64,000 bases of DNA from Bettongia penicillata ogilbyi (taxonomy: Eukaryota > Chordata > Mammalia > Diprotodontia > Potoroidae): positions 709,070-773,069 of the forward strand of contig JAJHZJ010000696.1 in NCBI GenBank assembly GCA_023548195.1, given 5' to 3'. Each line of letters begins with the position of its first letter. The stretch's first letter is position 1. The notes beneath the pieces are model-generated. The model made no database searches and had not been told where the DNA came from. It saw only the letters and a program-made list of their open reading frames with translations. Position numbers and translations under genes: made by a program. Positions 44,701 to 56,559 of the stretch are shown piece after piece.

Positions 44701-44939
44701 AAGAGAAAGATTACATCACGTAGAGATGTAGAGAGAGTGTGTTTCACAGGGTTGGGTAGGAGAGTATGGGGGAAGCACCTGTTTAAATTCAGGGAGGTGG
44801 GAGAAGGCAGAGTGAAGTCTGGGAACAACTCCACAAGCTCAAATGTAGATCAAAGAGTATTTCCAAAAATGGAAATACTAGAGTTGGGGCCAGCAGACTT
44901 GAGTTTGAACTGAAGCTGTAGATCTTCACTCTTATTGTC

Positions 44940-45048
44940 TTCCTTCTTTCTCTCCTTCCTTTCTCTTTTCTTTCTCATTCTTTCTTCCTTCCTTTCTTTC
45001 CTTCTATTTTCTTCCTTTTTTCTTCCTTCCTTCCTCTTCCTTCTTTTT

Positions 45049-45092
<44 letters not shown>

Positions 45093-45122
45093 TCCTTCCT
45101 TCCTTTCTTCCTTTCTTCCTTC

Positions 45123-45159
<37 letters not shown>

Positions 45160-45218
45160 TTTCTTTCTTTCTTTCTTTCTTCCTTTCTTTCTTCCTTTCT
45201 TTCTTTCTTTCCTTTTTC
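44940..45218 (+). repeat. (CTTT)n/(CCTT)n polypyrimidine tract
   Basis: About 280 bases of C and T with only isolated interruptions, pure from about 45009 to 45216. The Ser/Phe/Leu and Lys/Glu/Arg ORFs across it are artefacts. It ends in a MIR-type SINE, suggesting growth from a SINE or poly-A-linked seed. Confidence 0.96.
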
Positions 45219-45221
45219 ACA

Positions 45222-45495
45222 GCTAGATGGTAAAATGGAGTCCTGAAATCGAGAAGACCTAAATTCAAATCCAACCTCAGCCACTTAGTATCTGTGTGGC
45301 CCTGGTCAAGTCATTCAACCTCTGTCTGCCTCAGTGTCCCTAACTGTAAAATGGGGAATATATATGTATGCATGCATGTATATATGTATATATCACCTGC
45401 TTTCCAGGGTTGTTGTGAGGAACAAATAAGAGAATATTTGTAAAACATTTAGTATACTGCCTGGCACAGAGCAGGTGCTAAATAATAGCTTGTCC
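45222..45495 (+). mobile_element. CORE-SINE (MIR/MON1-like)
   Basis: 'agctagatggtaaaatggag', 'acctaaattcaaatccaacc', 'tgtgtggccctggtcaagtc', 'gtccctaactgtaaaatggg', an internal TATG-rich patch, and 'tactgcctggcacagagcag'. Confidence 0.82.
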
Positions 45496-45879
45496 TCTCT
45501 CTTTCCCCTCTTTCTTACTACCTGTGTGACTTGGAGCAAGGCCAATCCTCCTTTCTGAGTCTTTCTTTCCTCACCTGCAAAATGATTGGTTTCATTAGTT
45601 GATCTCTAAGATCCCTTCTAGTTCTACATTCATGACCTTGAGGTCTGTGAACCCAGGAGACAAGGAATTAAGAAAATGTCTAATACACCAAGTGCCAAGT
45701 AAGAGCTTGGGTCTGAAAAGGCTGAAGGAACCAGCATAGGAGAACCATTTATCTCAAGGTTAGAAGTGAAGCAGATGGAGGAGTTTGAGGGTGAGGAGTG
45801 GAGAATCATCCCAGGATGGGAGAAAGCAGAAAGGTAGGAGAGATCAGAGAAACAAAAGCATTTTGACCTGGAACAGAAG

Positions 45880-46000
45880 AGGAAACTGAGGACCAGAACA
45901 GGTAAGTGATTGGTCCAGGGTCACACAACTGGCAAGTATCCCAGGTCTTCCTGATCCTAAGTCCAGCTATGGCATGCAGTGCAGCATAGTCTAAGTGCAT
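45880..46000 (-). mobile_element. MIR-like fragment
   Basis: 'agaggaaactgaggaccaga', 'gattggtccagggtcacaca' and 'actggcaagtatcccaggtc'. Confidence 0.5.
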
Positions 46001-46740
46001 AGAGGAGGATAAACAGGAGAACATGTCCAGAGTCTAGGAGGACCTGATGACAAGATTCACAAAGTCAGCAAGCCCTGGTGCAGAGCCAGAGGTAGAGAGA
46101 GTGATGGGAGATGGACAGGAAATGAGAGATGACTCCCTGGGGGACAGTGCCAGCAGGATATGAGCACCAAGACCACAGGTTCAAACCAAGTCCCAGTCCT
46201 AGCATGTGAACCCAAGCAGCAGGGAGGGTTCCAGTAAGGAACAATTGGAAAGGCCCAGATGGGCAGGGGGCTGGAACCACAGACGTCGGGCAGCAAGTAC
46301 AAGGATCCCCATAGAGGGGATTCACCAGTCCTAGGAGACCAGGTGTTGCTTGACTTGGGGTCAGAGGACCCCCATTTGTCATCCACACTTCCACTTAGTG
46401 GGTGCCATTTATTACCTGTCTGGCATCACTTTTCACCTCTGCCCTTATAACTCAAAGAACCCTGTCAGTTCTAAACCTGTGATCCTGTGACTATTTGGAG
46501 AACTTCGGTTTCAAGGGCAGAGCACCCTTGTCCCTATGTCTGGAAGGTTCTCTACATTGTCCCTCCCCTTCCAGAGCCTGTTAATATCCAACCCATTCCT
46601 AAAAATCTAGAAGAAGCCTCCCATGAGAAGTCAGCCCTGATCTCTCCAGGCAGCGAAGGTGGTGCCTCCAATCCAGCATCACCTGGGGCTTTGTGCAAGC
46701 CTGCTTTCATGTACTGCATGATCTAGCACAGCACAGTTAG
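46000..46740. other. Low-copy sequence, nothing recognised
   Basis: GC-moderate sequence with overlapping short ORFs on both strands but no homology, no splice support and no repeat family seen. Confidence 0.35.
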
Positions 46741-46744
46741 AGTT

Positions 46745-46910
46745 AGAACCTAGCACTTCTTCACTGGGTCTGTAGTTAAAGACCTGGGCTCAAGGACCAT
46801 CTTTGCCACTGCCTGAAAAAACGACTTCAGTTTTCTCATCTGTAAAGTGAGGGGGTTGGATTTCTTGATTTCTAAAGTCCCTTCCAGAACTAAATCCTGT
46901 GAAACCCCAA
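46745..46910 (+). mobile_element. MIR fragment
   Basis: 'cctgggctcaaggaccatct', 'ttgccactgcctgaaaaaac' and 'ttttctcatctgtaaagtga', then 'tctaaagtcccttccagaac'. Confidence 0.6.
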
Positions 46911-47070
46911 GAAGGCTGCTAGCTGGGGAAGAGATCACAGCTTAATGAGCCTTTGCACTCACCTGAATACAGGGTGTCTAAACACCAGGTGCTCTGTAGG
47001 AGGGAGGAAGGATAACCCCTATATTGTAGAAAGAAGGAAAACAGGGACCTGAGAAGAAAAGTGTTTGCCA

Positions 47071-47153
47071 GGAAGGAAGGAAGGAAGGAAGGAAGGAAGG
47101 AAGGAAGGAAGGAAGGAAGGAAGGAAGGAAGGAAGGAAGGAAGGAAGGAAGGA
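47071..47153 (+). repeat. (GGAA)n microsatellite
   Basis: About twenty perfect GGAA units over 83 bases. Such arrays are dense ETS-factor core motifs. Confidence 0.97.
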
Positions 47154-47639
47154 CACTGAAGTCAATCTTGTTCTTAGGAAAATATAAAGAGCTCTAGGTC
47201 AGTTACTTCATTGACTTGATATTATCCATATTGCCTCTGGCTCATCCCTCCCTCCTTCTCTCAGTCTTTCCCTTCTTCCTTCCTCCTTTTCTTCCTTCCT
47301 TCCTTCTTTCCTTCCTCCAGTTCTGGAAGAGAGAGATGATTTTGTGTAACTCTGCTTTATGTAAATCCAATTTATCATCAAGTCAAGGCAGGACCCCATG
47401 ATATCGAAATAATGAAGGACAAACAACACATTTCTGCCACTCCCCTCCCCCAGGCAGGTAAGGCCAAGCCCAAGTGGTAGCAGCACCCTCCAGACCACCA
47501 GTCCTGTTTCCAGCCCAGGCACTGCACCTAGAGGAAGGACACTGCTTTTAGTCCTACTTAATACAGTGTGTTCACTTTGAGACTCAGTGTTCCCAGCTGT
47601 AAAATGGGGGTGATGCATGTTCTCCCTCCTCATGTCATC

Positions 47640-48045
47640 CCTCTCTCCCGGCTTCCTTTGCTTTCTTCCAGTCCCAATTAAAGTCCCACCTTTTACAGGA
47701 AACCTTTCCCAAACCCCCTTCATTCCTTTCTTCTAAGATTATCTACAGCGCGTCACCTACATAGCAGGTTACATAATGGCTTGCCTCTCATCTCTCTCAT
47801 TGGATTGCAACCTTCTCAAGAGCAGGGACTGCCCTTTACCTTTCTTTGTACCCCCAGTACTTTGAACAGTGTCTTGCACACAGTAGGTTCTTAATAAATG
47901 TTTATTGACTGACTTTTTAATATATTAGTTTTAGCACAGTGCCTGACACAATAGGCACTTAATACATGTTTACTGACTGACTTTTTGATCCCATTAATTT
48001 TAGCACTGTACCTGGAACACAGTAGGCACTTAATAAATATCGGTT
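47640..48045 (+). mobile_element. L2 LINE 3' end with tandemly repeated tail
   Basis: L2 3' region ('gaaacctttcccaaaccccc', 'ttggattgcaaccttctcaa', 'gagcagggactgccctttac') ends in three successive copies of the tail, each with 'agtaggcacttaataaat'-like text followed by 'tgactgactttt'. The copies start near 47861, 47930 and 48000, a period of about 69 bases. Confidence 0.75.
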
Positions 48046-48154
48046 GCTGTATAAATGTTCTATATAAATGCTTTTGTGAAACATAAGTTTTCTCTGGTTC
48101 CATTCAGTTTGATTCAACAAGTATTTATTCAGCAGCTGCTATGTGCCAGATGTA

Positions 48155-48395
48155 TGGCAGCTAGGTGGTTCAGGGCTTAGAGTGCTGCACCTGAAGACAT
48201 TCTGAGTTTTAATCCTGCTGCAGACTAGTTGTGTGACTCTGGGCCAGTAACTTGACCCCTGTTTGCTTCTATAAAATGGAGATAATCATGACAGCACCTA
48301 TTTTACACAATGGTCATAAGGATCCCATGAGATAACAAATAAAAAGTGCTTCCCAAACGTGAAAGAGCTATATAAATGCTGCATTATTATTATTG
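48155..48395 (+). mobile_element. CORE-SINE (MIR/MON1-like)
   Basis: 'gcagctaggtggttcagggc', 'agactagttgtgtgactctg', 'tctataaaatggagataatc' and 'gagataacaaataaaaagtg'. Confidence 0.75.
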
Positions 48396-48404
48396 AGTAG
48401 ACAT

Positions 48405-48591
48405 TAGGGGTATACATATACATATATAAACACATATGTAATATGTATTATATACACATACATACTGTATATTATATACAAACACATATATTGTATATAA
48501 ACACATATTTTATATATAAGCATATGTAATACATATTTTACAAACATACATTCCATATACATATATGTGCGTGTGTGTATGCCTGTGATTT

Positions 48592-48660
<69 letters not shown>
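48405..48660. repeat. TA-rich tract with (AT)n core
   Basis: Degenerate tatata/cacata-type repeats, ending in about 70 bases of nearly pure AT/TA (48590-48660). This can extrude as a cruciform and is replication-fragile in general. Confidence 0.92.
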
Positions 48661-48663
<3 letters not shown>

Positions 48664-48664
48664 T

Positions 48665-49095
48665 TGAAATTGTCTCTGTTCACAAGAACTTAGAGTCTCC
48701 TGAAGGAAAAGTATGAGCACAAATATGTAAATAGAAAATAGCTAGGGGAAGTGACAGCAGATGAGGCCAAAGGGGCTTCTGTTGGTGGCCCCTGAGTTGG
48801 GCCATTAGTTAGAAATACCAAAAGGCAAAGTTAAGGGGGAGAGCATCCCAGGAATGAAGTCCAGCCATCCATAGGAAGTAAGAAATGGAATTCTGCACAG
48901 AGGGGTCTTCAGGTTTAGCTAAAACCCAGAATGCTTAATAAAAAAGAATGCGCACCAAGTGTGAGAAGTTAGGTGTTTGACAGATGGTGGAAGGCTCTAA
49001 ATGCCTAACAAAAAGTGTATATTTTCTCCTCTAGGCAATAGGGAGCCACATCAGCTTCTTGAGGAGGAGAGCATTTGAACTGTAAGATTTCTAGC
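48665..49095 (+). mobile_element. Probable ancient dispersed repeat
   Basis: 'ctgttcacaagaacttagag', 'gagcatcccaggaatgaagt', 'aagtgtgagaagttaggtgt' and 'cacatcagcttcttgaggag' follow the pattern of the family at 31900. Diverged. Confidence 0.4.
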
Positions 49096-49099
49096 TAGC

Positions 49100-50010
49100 A
49101 CCTTTGAACACTTGCAAGTGTATTATTATTACCAATGTACAGTTTTGTTGATTGAGCAGTGGCTCAGCCACAAAGCTAGCATTAGAGAGTTCTGAGCTCC
49201 AGTATTTCCCAATGGCTGGGTTCAGCCACCAGCAAGGTAACCCTCCCTCTTCCCTCGGTGCCTTCAGGATGTACTGATGGGACCATTCTGCATGGGGCTA
49301 AGGGAAGTTCCATTTCAAATCTCAGGCTTTTCCAAGGCTAACCAGCCAATGTTCCCAAGCTATTGTCATTTCTCTAAAGCAAAGAGCATACCTATAGGAC
49401 TTTTTTTTCTCTCTCAACGGAAAAGAAAGAGGGTAACAAAAGAGGACGGGAGGAGAAAGAAGACAGAAACAAACAAAAAAAAAAAACTTAAGAAAGAAAT
49501 TCCAACTAGAGCAAACACATTAAAATAAGATGACCTTTGGAGGATAAATGAAGGGTTTGGAAGAAATTGCTTATTCTACTGCCGAGGTATTTGAAATAGA
49601 GAATTTGCTGGGCTGGCACATTAATCCCGTTTATGCTGTGGAAAGCATTCCATGACATTAAAGGATTTGTTTGTTTGCTAATCTACTTCAGAAATCAGAG
49701 GCCTTATTACTAAATAATGGCGGGAGGGGGCTGGGGTGGGGAGAGAAGGGGAATAAGCAAGTGGAAGGAAGAAAAGGGAAAACTCGCTTCTGAAATGAGT
49801 TCTATTGACCCATCTGGAATGCGGCTTTTAGTCAGAAAGGAAAGGGACTTGGGAGACCATCTGGTCGGTCCCTTCATGTTACAGATGTGGCCCAGAGAAG
49901 GGAAGTGTCTAGCACAGGCACTACTCAATAAAGCTGGATCAAATGTAAAATCATCAGTCCCCAACCTGGTTCCCTCCCAGGTTTCCAGCCTTTTTACACT
50001 TTTCTCCTGT
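49100..50010. other. Low-copy stretch, candidate non-coding element
   Basis: Little repeat sequence apart from a MIR-like piece at 49830-49950 ('gggagaccatctggtcggtc'). 49550-49730 is non-repetitive and AT-balanced. No ORF with homology. See findings. Confidence 0.4.
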
Positions 50011-50014
50011 CCAT

Positions 50015-50268
50015 ATCATCCAGTTGTTCAGTCATAGCTGACTCTTTGCAACCCCACTTGGGGTTCACTTGGAGAGATACTGGAGTGTTTTTTTTCTTCT
50101 TCAGTTCATTTTGCAGAGGAGGAAACTGAGGCAAACAGGGTTAAGTGACAGGCTCAGGGACACCCAGCTAGTATGTACCTGAGGTTGGGATTTGAGGTTA
50201 AAAGATGAAGTCTTCGTGATTCCAAACCCAGGGCTCTATGTACTATGGCACCACCTAGCTGTCCCCTC
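50015..50268 (-). mobile_element. Mar1-type SINE
   Basis: 'ccagttgttcagtcatagct', 'gactctttgcaaccccactt', 'gaggaggaaactgaggcaaa' and 'gggctctatgtactatggca', then 'ccacctagctgtcccc'. Full length, antisense. Confidence 0.88.
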
Positions 50269-50274
50269 TCCATG

Positions 50275-50520
50275 TACTCCATGAGTGTAGTATACCAAGG
50301 TTATAATGCCTTGCTTTCAGTTTTCCCATCCTACATCCTTTGCAATATGGCTCCCCATGCCTGGAGAGCTCTCACTCCTCATCACTACTTAGAATCCCAG
50401 GCATCCTTCAAGACTCAGTTTAAATGTGGCCTTGTCAAGGAGGCATGTTCTTATTTATTTACATGTTTTCTTCCCCATGGACAGGTAGGTTTCCATAAGT
50501 AGTGCTTTTCATAAATACTG
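50275..50520 (+). mobile_element. L2 LINE fragment
   Basis: 'ccttgctttcagttttccca', 'caggcatccttcaagactca', 'gtttaaatgtggccttgtca' and 'aggaggcatgttcttattta'. Confidence 0.55.
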
Positions 50521-50524
50521 CTTC

Positions 50525-51280
50525 CTCTCTTGTTTGACTAATTAGGAACTCAAGGCAGATATCACAGGGCAAACAGCACAAAGCATGCCCTTTTGCTTCC
50601 TAATCTACTTTGAAACCTAGAGGTTGTATCACAAGGATAACCCTTAGTTGAGTGAATGTAAGATGGGGATAGAAGGAGAGTGATCTGGGACAATGGTGTT
50701 GGGAGGGCTGTTGCATGGGTGGGGAGCCCAGTGGGACCTTTCCCCCATTGAGAATCTGGGAGTTTCATGTTCTACTACATAATGCAGAGTAATTAGGTTC
50801 TAAACACTGTTGTTTTGATGCCACCAAAGGATGGAGAATGCAGCCACTGGTCATCTCTATATTTGGTCCAAAGCCTTGGTTGCCCCAGCCTAGTTATTGG
50901 CTGGAACAGAAACACAGTGGAGAGTAGACCCAGATCTCCTAACTCCTGGTCTTGAGTTCCTTCTAACCCACTCAGCAAAAGCATTTAGAACACTCTGAAA
51001 GGTAATTTCTCAAGAAGGACAGCTTTGAAAGGTCCAGGTTAAATTAATTATATACTTGAAGAAAAAGCTATACATGTTAGAAAACTGGAGTTTCATATAT
51101 GGTAATCCCTTACACATTGTGACTTTTCCCACCATAATTTCAATATATCACAAGTCAGCACAAGAAATTAAATAGGAGTTTGGGGTGGGGGGAATTATGC
51201 AGAAGCCACAGATGACACATGAAGGCCAACAGACAACACAGAAAAAGTTTAGAAACTCAGAAATTCTGTAAAATATATGT
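50525..51280. other. Unassigned sequence
   Basis: No repeat family, RNA gene or homologous ORF recognised. Confidence 0.35.
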
Positions 51281-51281
51281 A

Positions 51282-52010
51282 CAGTATCATATAATATCAA
51301 CATATTTATGTGCATACCCTTTGACTCAGCACTACCATTTCTAGGGCTGTATCCCAGAGAGATCATAAAAATGGGAAAAGGACCCAGATATACAAAAATA
51401 TTTATAGCAGGTTTTTTTTTTTTTTTGGGTGGCCAAGAACTGGAAATCAAGGGGATGTCCATCCATTGGGGAATGGCTGAACAAGTTGTGGTACATGAAT
51501 GTAATGGAATACTATTATGCTATGAGAAGTGGCAAACAGCCAGACCTCCGAAAAACCTGGACTTATATGAACTGATGGTGAGTGAAAGAAACCGAACCAG
51601 GAGAACATTGTACGCATAACAGCCACAGCGTGCAAGGACTGATTTTGATAGACTTAAACGTTCTCAACAATGCAAGGACCTAAAAAATTTCCAAAAGACT
51701 CATGATACAAAATGCCATCCACATCCAGAGAAAGAACTATGGAGTTGGAATGCAGAATGAAACAAACTATTTTCTCTTTTGTTATGTTTTGTTTTTCTCA
51801 TGCTTTCTCCATTCACTATACTTCTATGCAACATGCCTAATGCAAAAAAGTGTTTAATAGGAATGTATGAGTAGAGTCCATATAAGATTGCATGCTATCT
51901 TGAGGAGGAAGGGGGTAGGGGAGAGGGAGAAAATTTGGAACTTATGGAAGTGAATGTTGAAGACTGAATAACAAATTAATAAATTTTGGGGAAAGAATGA
52001 AATAAAAATA
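51282..52010 (+). mobile_element. L1 3' end with ORF2 C-terminal remnant
   Basis: Translation contains 'IPFDSALPFLGLYPREIIK' and 'GPRYTKIFIAG', the C-terminal part of L1 ORF2p (mammalian form near PFDPAIPLLGIYP and YTRMFIAALF), then 'HECNGILLCYEKW'. A run of T interrupts the frame near 51411-51426. After this come a 3' UTR and an A-rich end ('aataaaaatattaac'). Confidence 0.8.
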
Positions 52011-52019
52011 TTAACATAC

Positions 52020-53070
52020 TTTATCTTTCAATACCAAAATAATTTGGACTTCTTCTCTGGTATGGAGGATCAAAAAGTTTTATGCAGATTTTCCAGATTA
52101 AGGAGGCACTGTGCCCCTAACCCTGGTAATGTGGAATGGATAAATGCCTCTTATCCTATCCCATTAGATAGAGGAAAATGCCCATTTCATTTAGGTTTGT
52201 TAAATTTGAAATAAAAACAAACCAAGTTCATCTGTGGATTCAGTAAAAGCCACCTATCATATACGACGTAGAAAAAAATTCAGTTTGAGAATCTTTTCTG
52301 AGTTCAGAATTCAGATGTGCATCTGCCTCTTTAATGTCAGAATACTCTCTTGATACTTGAGTCCTAAACTGAGGAAAAGAAATGGACAAATTCTTTCAAA
52401 AACTTTTGACACAAGCTCAGCCTGCATGTCTTGGCCAGAAGTAATTCAGTGCAATCTCATTTCCTTTGGCCTTGCAGTCTATCCAGGGCTGACACCACCC
52501 CTGCCCCCCTTCCCCTCCCACCTCTCCCCCTTCTTTCCTCCTGCCTCCATCCACCTGGGCTTCCCTCCCCCATCCAACATCACCCCCTGTGCTCCATTCC
52601 TCAGAAATGCTTCCTCCCGCTCTTCTTAAGCCAAAGCTCCCGCCCTCCTTGGGGATAAATCACTCCATTTCTTATGTTCCTCAGGACTTTGACAGTGCCC
52701 AGGAAACATAATCCTTTCTTATAATAGAATGGCAGGTTTGCTGCCTTAGCCGCCTCCCTCCTTGATTCCCTCTTCCCTCCTACCCCTCACCCCAAGCATT
52801 TGTATTAAAAGACACTTAAGCGTTTTTATTTTTTTTGGTAGGTATTTCCTTCCTTACCTTCCTCTCCCCACAGAAAGTTCTCCTTTATTTTTAGCAATAT
52901 CCTGAGTCTTGGCATTGTGTTTCTGCACATAATCCCTCCACAATACAGCTCCGGGCTCCTGTGGGCACCTCCAAAGATCTAGGCAAGCATTCATGAATGC
53001 TCTCCAGGCACTGGGGAGGGGGATGTGCGAGTCCATTCGGAGCTAGGTTTTAGGAGCTTCACCTTGTGAT
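52020..53070. other. Low-copy stretch, nothing recognised
   Basis: Includes a C/T-rich patch (52490-52600) and a non-repetitive segment at 52620-52830. No gene is supported. Confidence 0.35.
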
Positions 53071-53074
53071 TGGA

Positions 53075-53480
53075 TGCTCACTCTTTCCAGGCCTCCCCAG
53101 GTCACTCACCTTTATTCCACTGGGCTTGAAAGAAGCATCTCCCACCTCTGTGCCTGGACTCTGCATTGCTTGGCATGCCCTTCCACCTCAACTCGATCTC
53201 CCAGAATCCTTTCCTTTCTCCCAAGTTCGTTAAGCCCCAAGTCCTTTCTTAAACCACTAAGCAGCTAGTGCCCCAGGAAATGTTTTGTTTTGTTTTGTTT
53301 TTTTAATTTACGTGATACATGTTCTGTATTTAATTATTTGGGTTTGTGTGATTTCCTCCAGTAGAATGTGAGCTCCTTCAGGTCAGGGTCTGCTTTAACT
53401 GTTGATCTCTGTATCCTCAGCACTTAGCACCATGCCTGGAATATTGTGGGTACTTAATAAATGCATGTGAATGAATAAAT
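53075..53480 (+). mobile_element. L2 LINE 3' end
   Basis: 'tagaatgtgagctccttcag', 'gtcagggtctgctttaactg', 'tatcctcagcacttagcacc' and 'tacttaataaatgcatgtga'. Confidence 0.78.
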
Positions 53481-53559
53481 GGATGGGTAGTTGTGGACTG
53501 GATACCTCACTAGTCAGGAAGGTTCAAAACACACAGGCATTTCCTCATTGAGGCAACAA

Positions 53560-53995
53560 AGAATTCTGGATTTGGAATCAGGAAAGCCTTAGGGTCAAAT
53601 CCTACCTTAGATATCTATTCCCTGTATGACCCTTAAGCACTTAAGCACTCTGTTCCTCAGTTTCCTCATCTGCAAAATGAAGGGGTTGGACTCAGCTCAA
53701 TCTTAGGTGCCATCCAATTCTAAATCTATGATTCCACAAACAGCTAATTTGAACAGTGGAGTGAGGGCTGGGCCCGGAGTCAGGAAGACCTGGGTTCAAA
53801 TCCTGTCCCAGACACGCACTAGCTATGGGACCCTGGCTAATCATTTAACCTGTTTGCCTCAGTTTCCTCATCTATAAAATGGGGTTAATAATAGGATCTA
53901 CCCCCAGAGTTGTTGTGAGTACCAAAGGTAATAATGTTTGTACACTGCTTAGCACCCTACCTGGCACATCCTAAGTGCTACACAAAAGTAAGGAG
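53560..53995 (+). mobile_element. Two consecutive MIR/CORE-SINE copies
   Basis: Copy one about 53560-53740 ('agtttcctcatctgcaaaat'). Copy two about 53755-53995 ('gtcaggaagacctgggttca', 'gtttcctcatctataaaatg', 'agagttgttgtgagtaccaa', 'tgcttagcaccctacctggc'). Confidence 0.82.
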
Positions 53996-54000
53996 TAGTA

Positions 54001-54140
54001 ATGTTGTTGCGTTGTGTCTGATTCTTCATGACCCCATTTGGGTTTTCTTGGCAAAGATACTTGAGTCTTTGGCCATCTCTTTCTCCAACTGATTTTACAG
54101 ACGAGGTAACTGAGTAAAGTGACTCGCCCAGCTTTACACA
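54001..54140 (-). mobile_element. Mar1-type SINE, truncated
   Basis: 'gttgttgcgttgtgtctgat', 'tcttcatgaccccatttggg' and 'tctccaactgattttacaga'. Confidence 0.78.
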
Positions 54141-54354
54141 GCTATTGTCTATTATTTGGTAATTAGTAGCACTACTACTTATAGCAGCAACAGCAAGAGC
54201 CACATTAGTAGCAGTAATGTAACTTTAAAGTGCTTCTTAGTGACAAGTTGTAGTTGTAGCAGTAATTGCTGTAGCAGCAAGGCATGTTGTAGGCACTTAA
54301 TAAATGCTTATTTTCTCCCTCCTTTCCTCCTTTCCTTCCTATGATCCTCTTATG

Positions 54355-54790
54355 TACAATCAAAAGTGAGGACTTGGAGTCAGAAGTGACCTACATTTAC
54401 TTATAACAACTAATATCACATTAATGAAGCTCTTTCCACACGTTATCTCATTCGATCCTTACAATAGCTAGCCCTTTGCTATTACAGGGGATGCTATTAT
54501 TAGCCCTACTTTACAGATGAGCTTACGGAGTCTGAGAGTGTTAAGTGGTTTAAGGGACATCTCTGGTTATGTCTGAAGCAGGATTTGAAATCAAGCTTCC
54601 TTCCTGACTTACCAACCATCTACACATTATTCCTACAAACTGCTTCCAACCAGGTTTGAATCCTGGATTTGCCACTTTCTAGCTGTGGGATCCTGGGCAA
54701 GTCATTTTCCTCCCTTGGGCTTTCACCTACAAAATGAGGGGGGTTGCCTTGGTAACTTCTCAGATTCTTTTTATCTCCAAATCCCTCACA
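54355..54790. mobile_element. MIR-type SINE fragments, both orientations
   Basis: 54400-54610 is antisense ('ctactttacagatgagctta', 'tgaagcaggatttgaaatca'). 54640-54790 is sense ('tggatttgccactttctagc', 'tgggatcctgggcaagtcat'). Confidence 0.6.
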
Positions 54791-54859
54791 TTTTGATCCT
54801 TCCCACCACCTACTCCCTCTCTTCCCCAACTTTCACTGAGAATGAGAACGGGGACATTT

Positions 54860-56550
54860 GGAGTATTGGATAAAATTTTCTCCCCAGTTTTTCAATTAAT
54901 AATCATTTTTTTAAAAAGGCAATCTGTCCCTCTCAATAACATTCACCTTCATTCAGCCAAAAAAAAGTTAATCTGAAAATAAATCCTTCAGTACATAGCT
55001 ACAGTCTGCAAATCATTCTAGCATTAATGAGGAAGGATGTCCCTGTGATCTCATGAAAGTTATGGAGATGTGGGTCCACTGGGACAGTTTCCTCAAAGAA
55101 AGATGAGCACTAAGATAGAAGTCTTAAGTCATGACAAGCCACAGTCCTGATCTCCAACTCCCTGGAATTGTACAAAAAATACAGGTGAGCCCACAGGCCA
55201 CTGGGTACAGGCCTATTTCACTCCCTGGGGGCCTCTGATTCTGCTTATAACTCAAAAATCTGATTATAACTTTTCACAGCAATGTTTTTCTTCTTTTGTG
55301 AGGAAACTCACAAAAAACAACAGTGCTTTGCAACAGCATGAACATTTACGGAGGACCAGAAGGATTAGCCATAAAGTCCTCCCTCTCCAAGCAAGAAGGA
55401 TCCATGCCATCCCTTTGGATGACAAGCCAGGTCTGGATGTGGATGCATACATGCTCCAGGGTTTGGAGCACACTACCTGGTGCAACAGCCTACAGATAAC
55501 TACTCTGCCATTTCCTTCCAGGAGAAAGTTGATGACTAAAGAAGGTGGTTGGAGCTAATAAGATGATGGGCTAAGGAGTGAAGTTGGGTGGCCCCCAGGA
55601 TGACCTCAACCAGAAAAAAGTAAAACACACACTTGGATTGAGCCTCTGGAGCAGTGGGGGGACATTTAAGTCCTCTTCATGACATTATTGGAAATTGACA
55701 AACTGATGGCTCTGACCATGTTTCCCCAAGGACTTCTACTTGAGAAATCATGCAGAAGGAAAAAAGTCACAAAGTTTCAATAACATTTTTTAAGGAAATA
55801 GGAAAATTAAAGCTGTATAAGGCTGTGTGACCCTGAGTAAACTGTCTAAACTCTCAGTGCCTAAGTTCTAAGAGAAGCTTCTTAAACAGGGGCCCATGGA
55901 TAGATTTTTGAGGGTCCATGAACATCAATGAGAAAATCATTACATCTTTATTTTAACATAATTGGTTTCCTCTGTCATCCTATGCATTTTGTCTTATGGA
56001 TTTAATGTTCTGAGAAGGGGTTCATGGGCATCACCAGGTTGCCAAAGGGATCTATGAGATAAGCAAAAGTTCAGACTCTTAAAAAAATAAAGTCATGAGC
56101 CCAGTCCTTATCCTTAGACCATGCTATGAGTAGCCAAGAGACTAAATCAGTCACACTAAATATTAGTGACCAAAATACAGTCACTGTGATCTACAGGTTT
56201 TTATTTTCTTTGATGACATATATGTCCCTTTGGAAACAAAATCTTCTGGAAAAAAAGGATTATGCCAACAAATCCCATGAACTGAGGACAAATTATAAGT
56301 CAGTGAAGAAATGTAAAGAGAAATTTCTGTTGTTGCTCGTACTATTATTGGAAAAAAAAATTGAGAGCAGAAAGGATGAAATGATTGGAGAGAACCACAG
56401 AACCCTGGGAGCCCAAACCTCTGTCCCCTAAGGAGCCATGGCCTCTTAATCTGATTCATTCTTCTATAAAGTGAAGAGAGTGGGCTAGGTGACCTCTAAG
56501 ATCCTTTTCAAATCCTTTATTTATCTATTTTTATTTTTTTAATCAGACTT
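54860..56550. other. Unassigned sequence
   Basis: Carries 60-100-codon ORFs at 55298-55558 (+) and 56126-56431 (+) with no recognisable family, splice context or repeat. I cannot support either as a gene. Confidence 0.35.
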
Positions 56551-56559
56551 GTGATTTCC

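Noticed and set aside
44850..45284. Lys/Glu/Arg ORF on minus strand and Ser/Phe/Leu ORF on plus strand
   Set aside because: Both read through the CTTT/CCTT repeat.
55298..55558. 86-codon ORF, possible exon or retropseudogene
   Set aside because: No family recognised, no splice sites of note and no poly-A tail.
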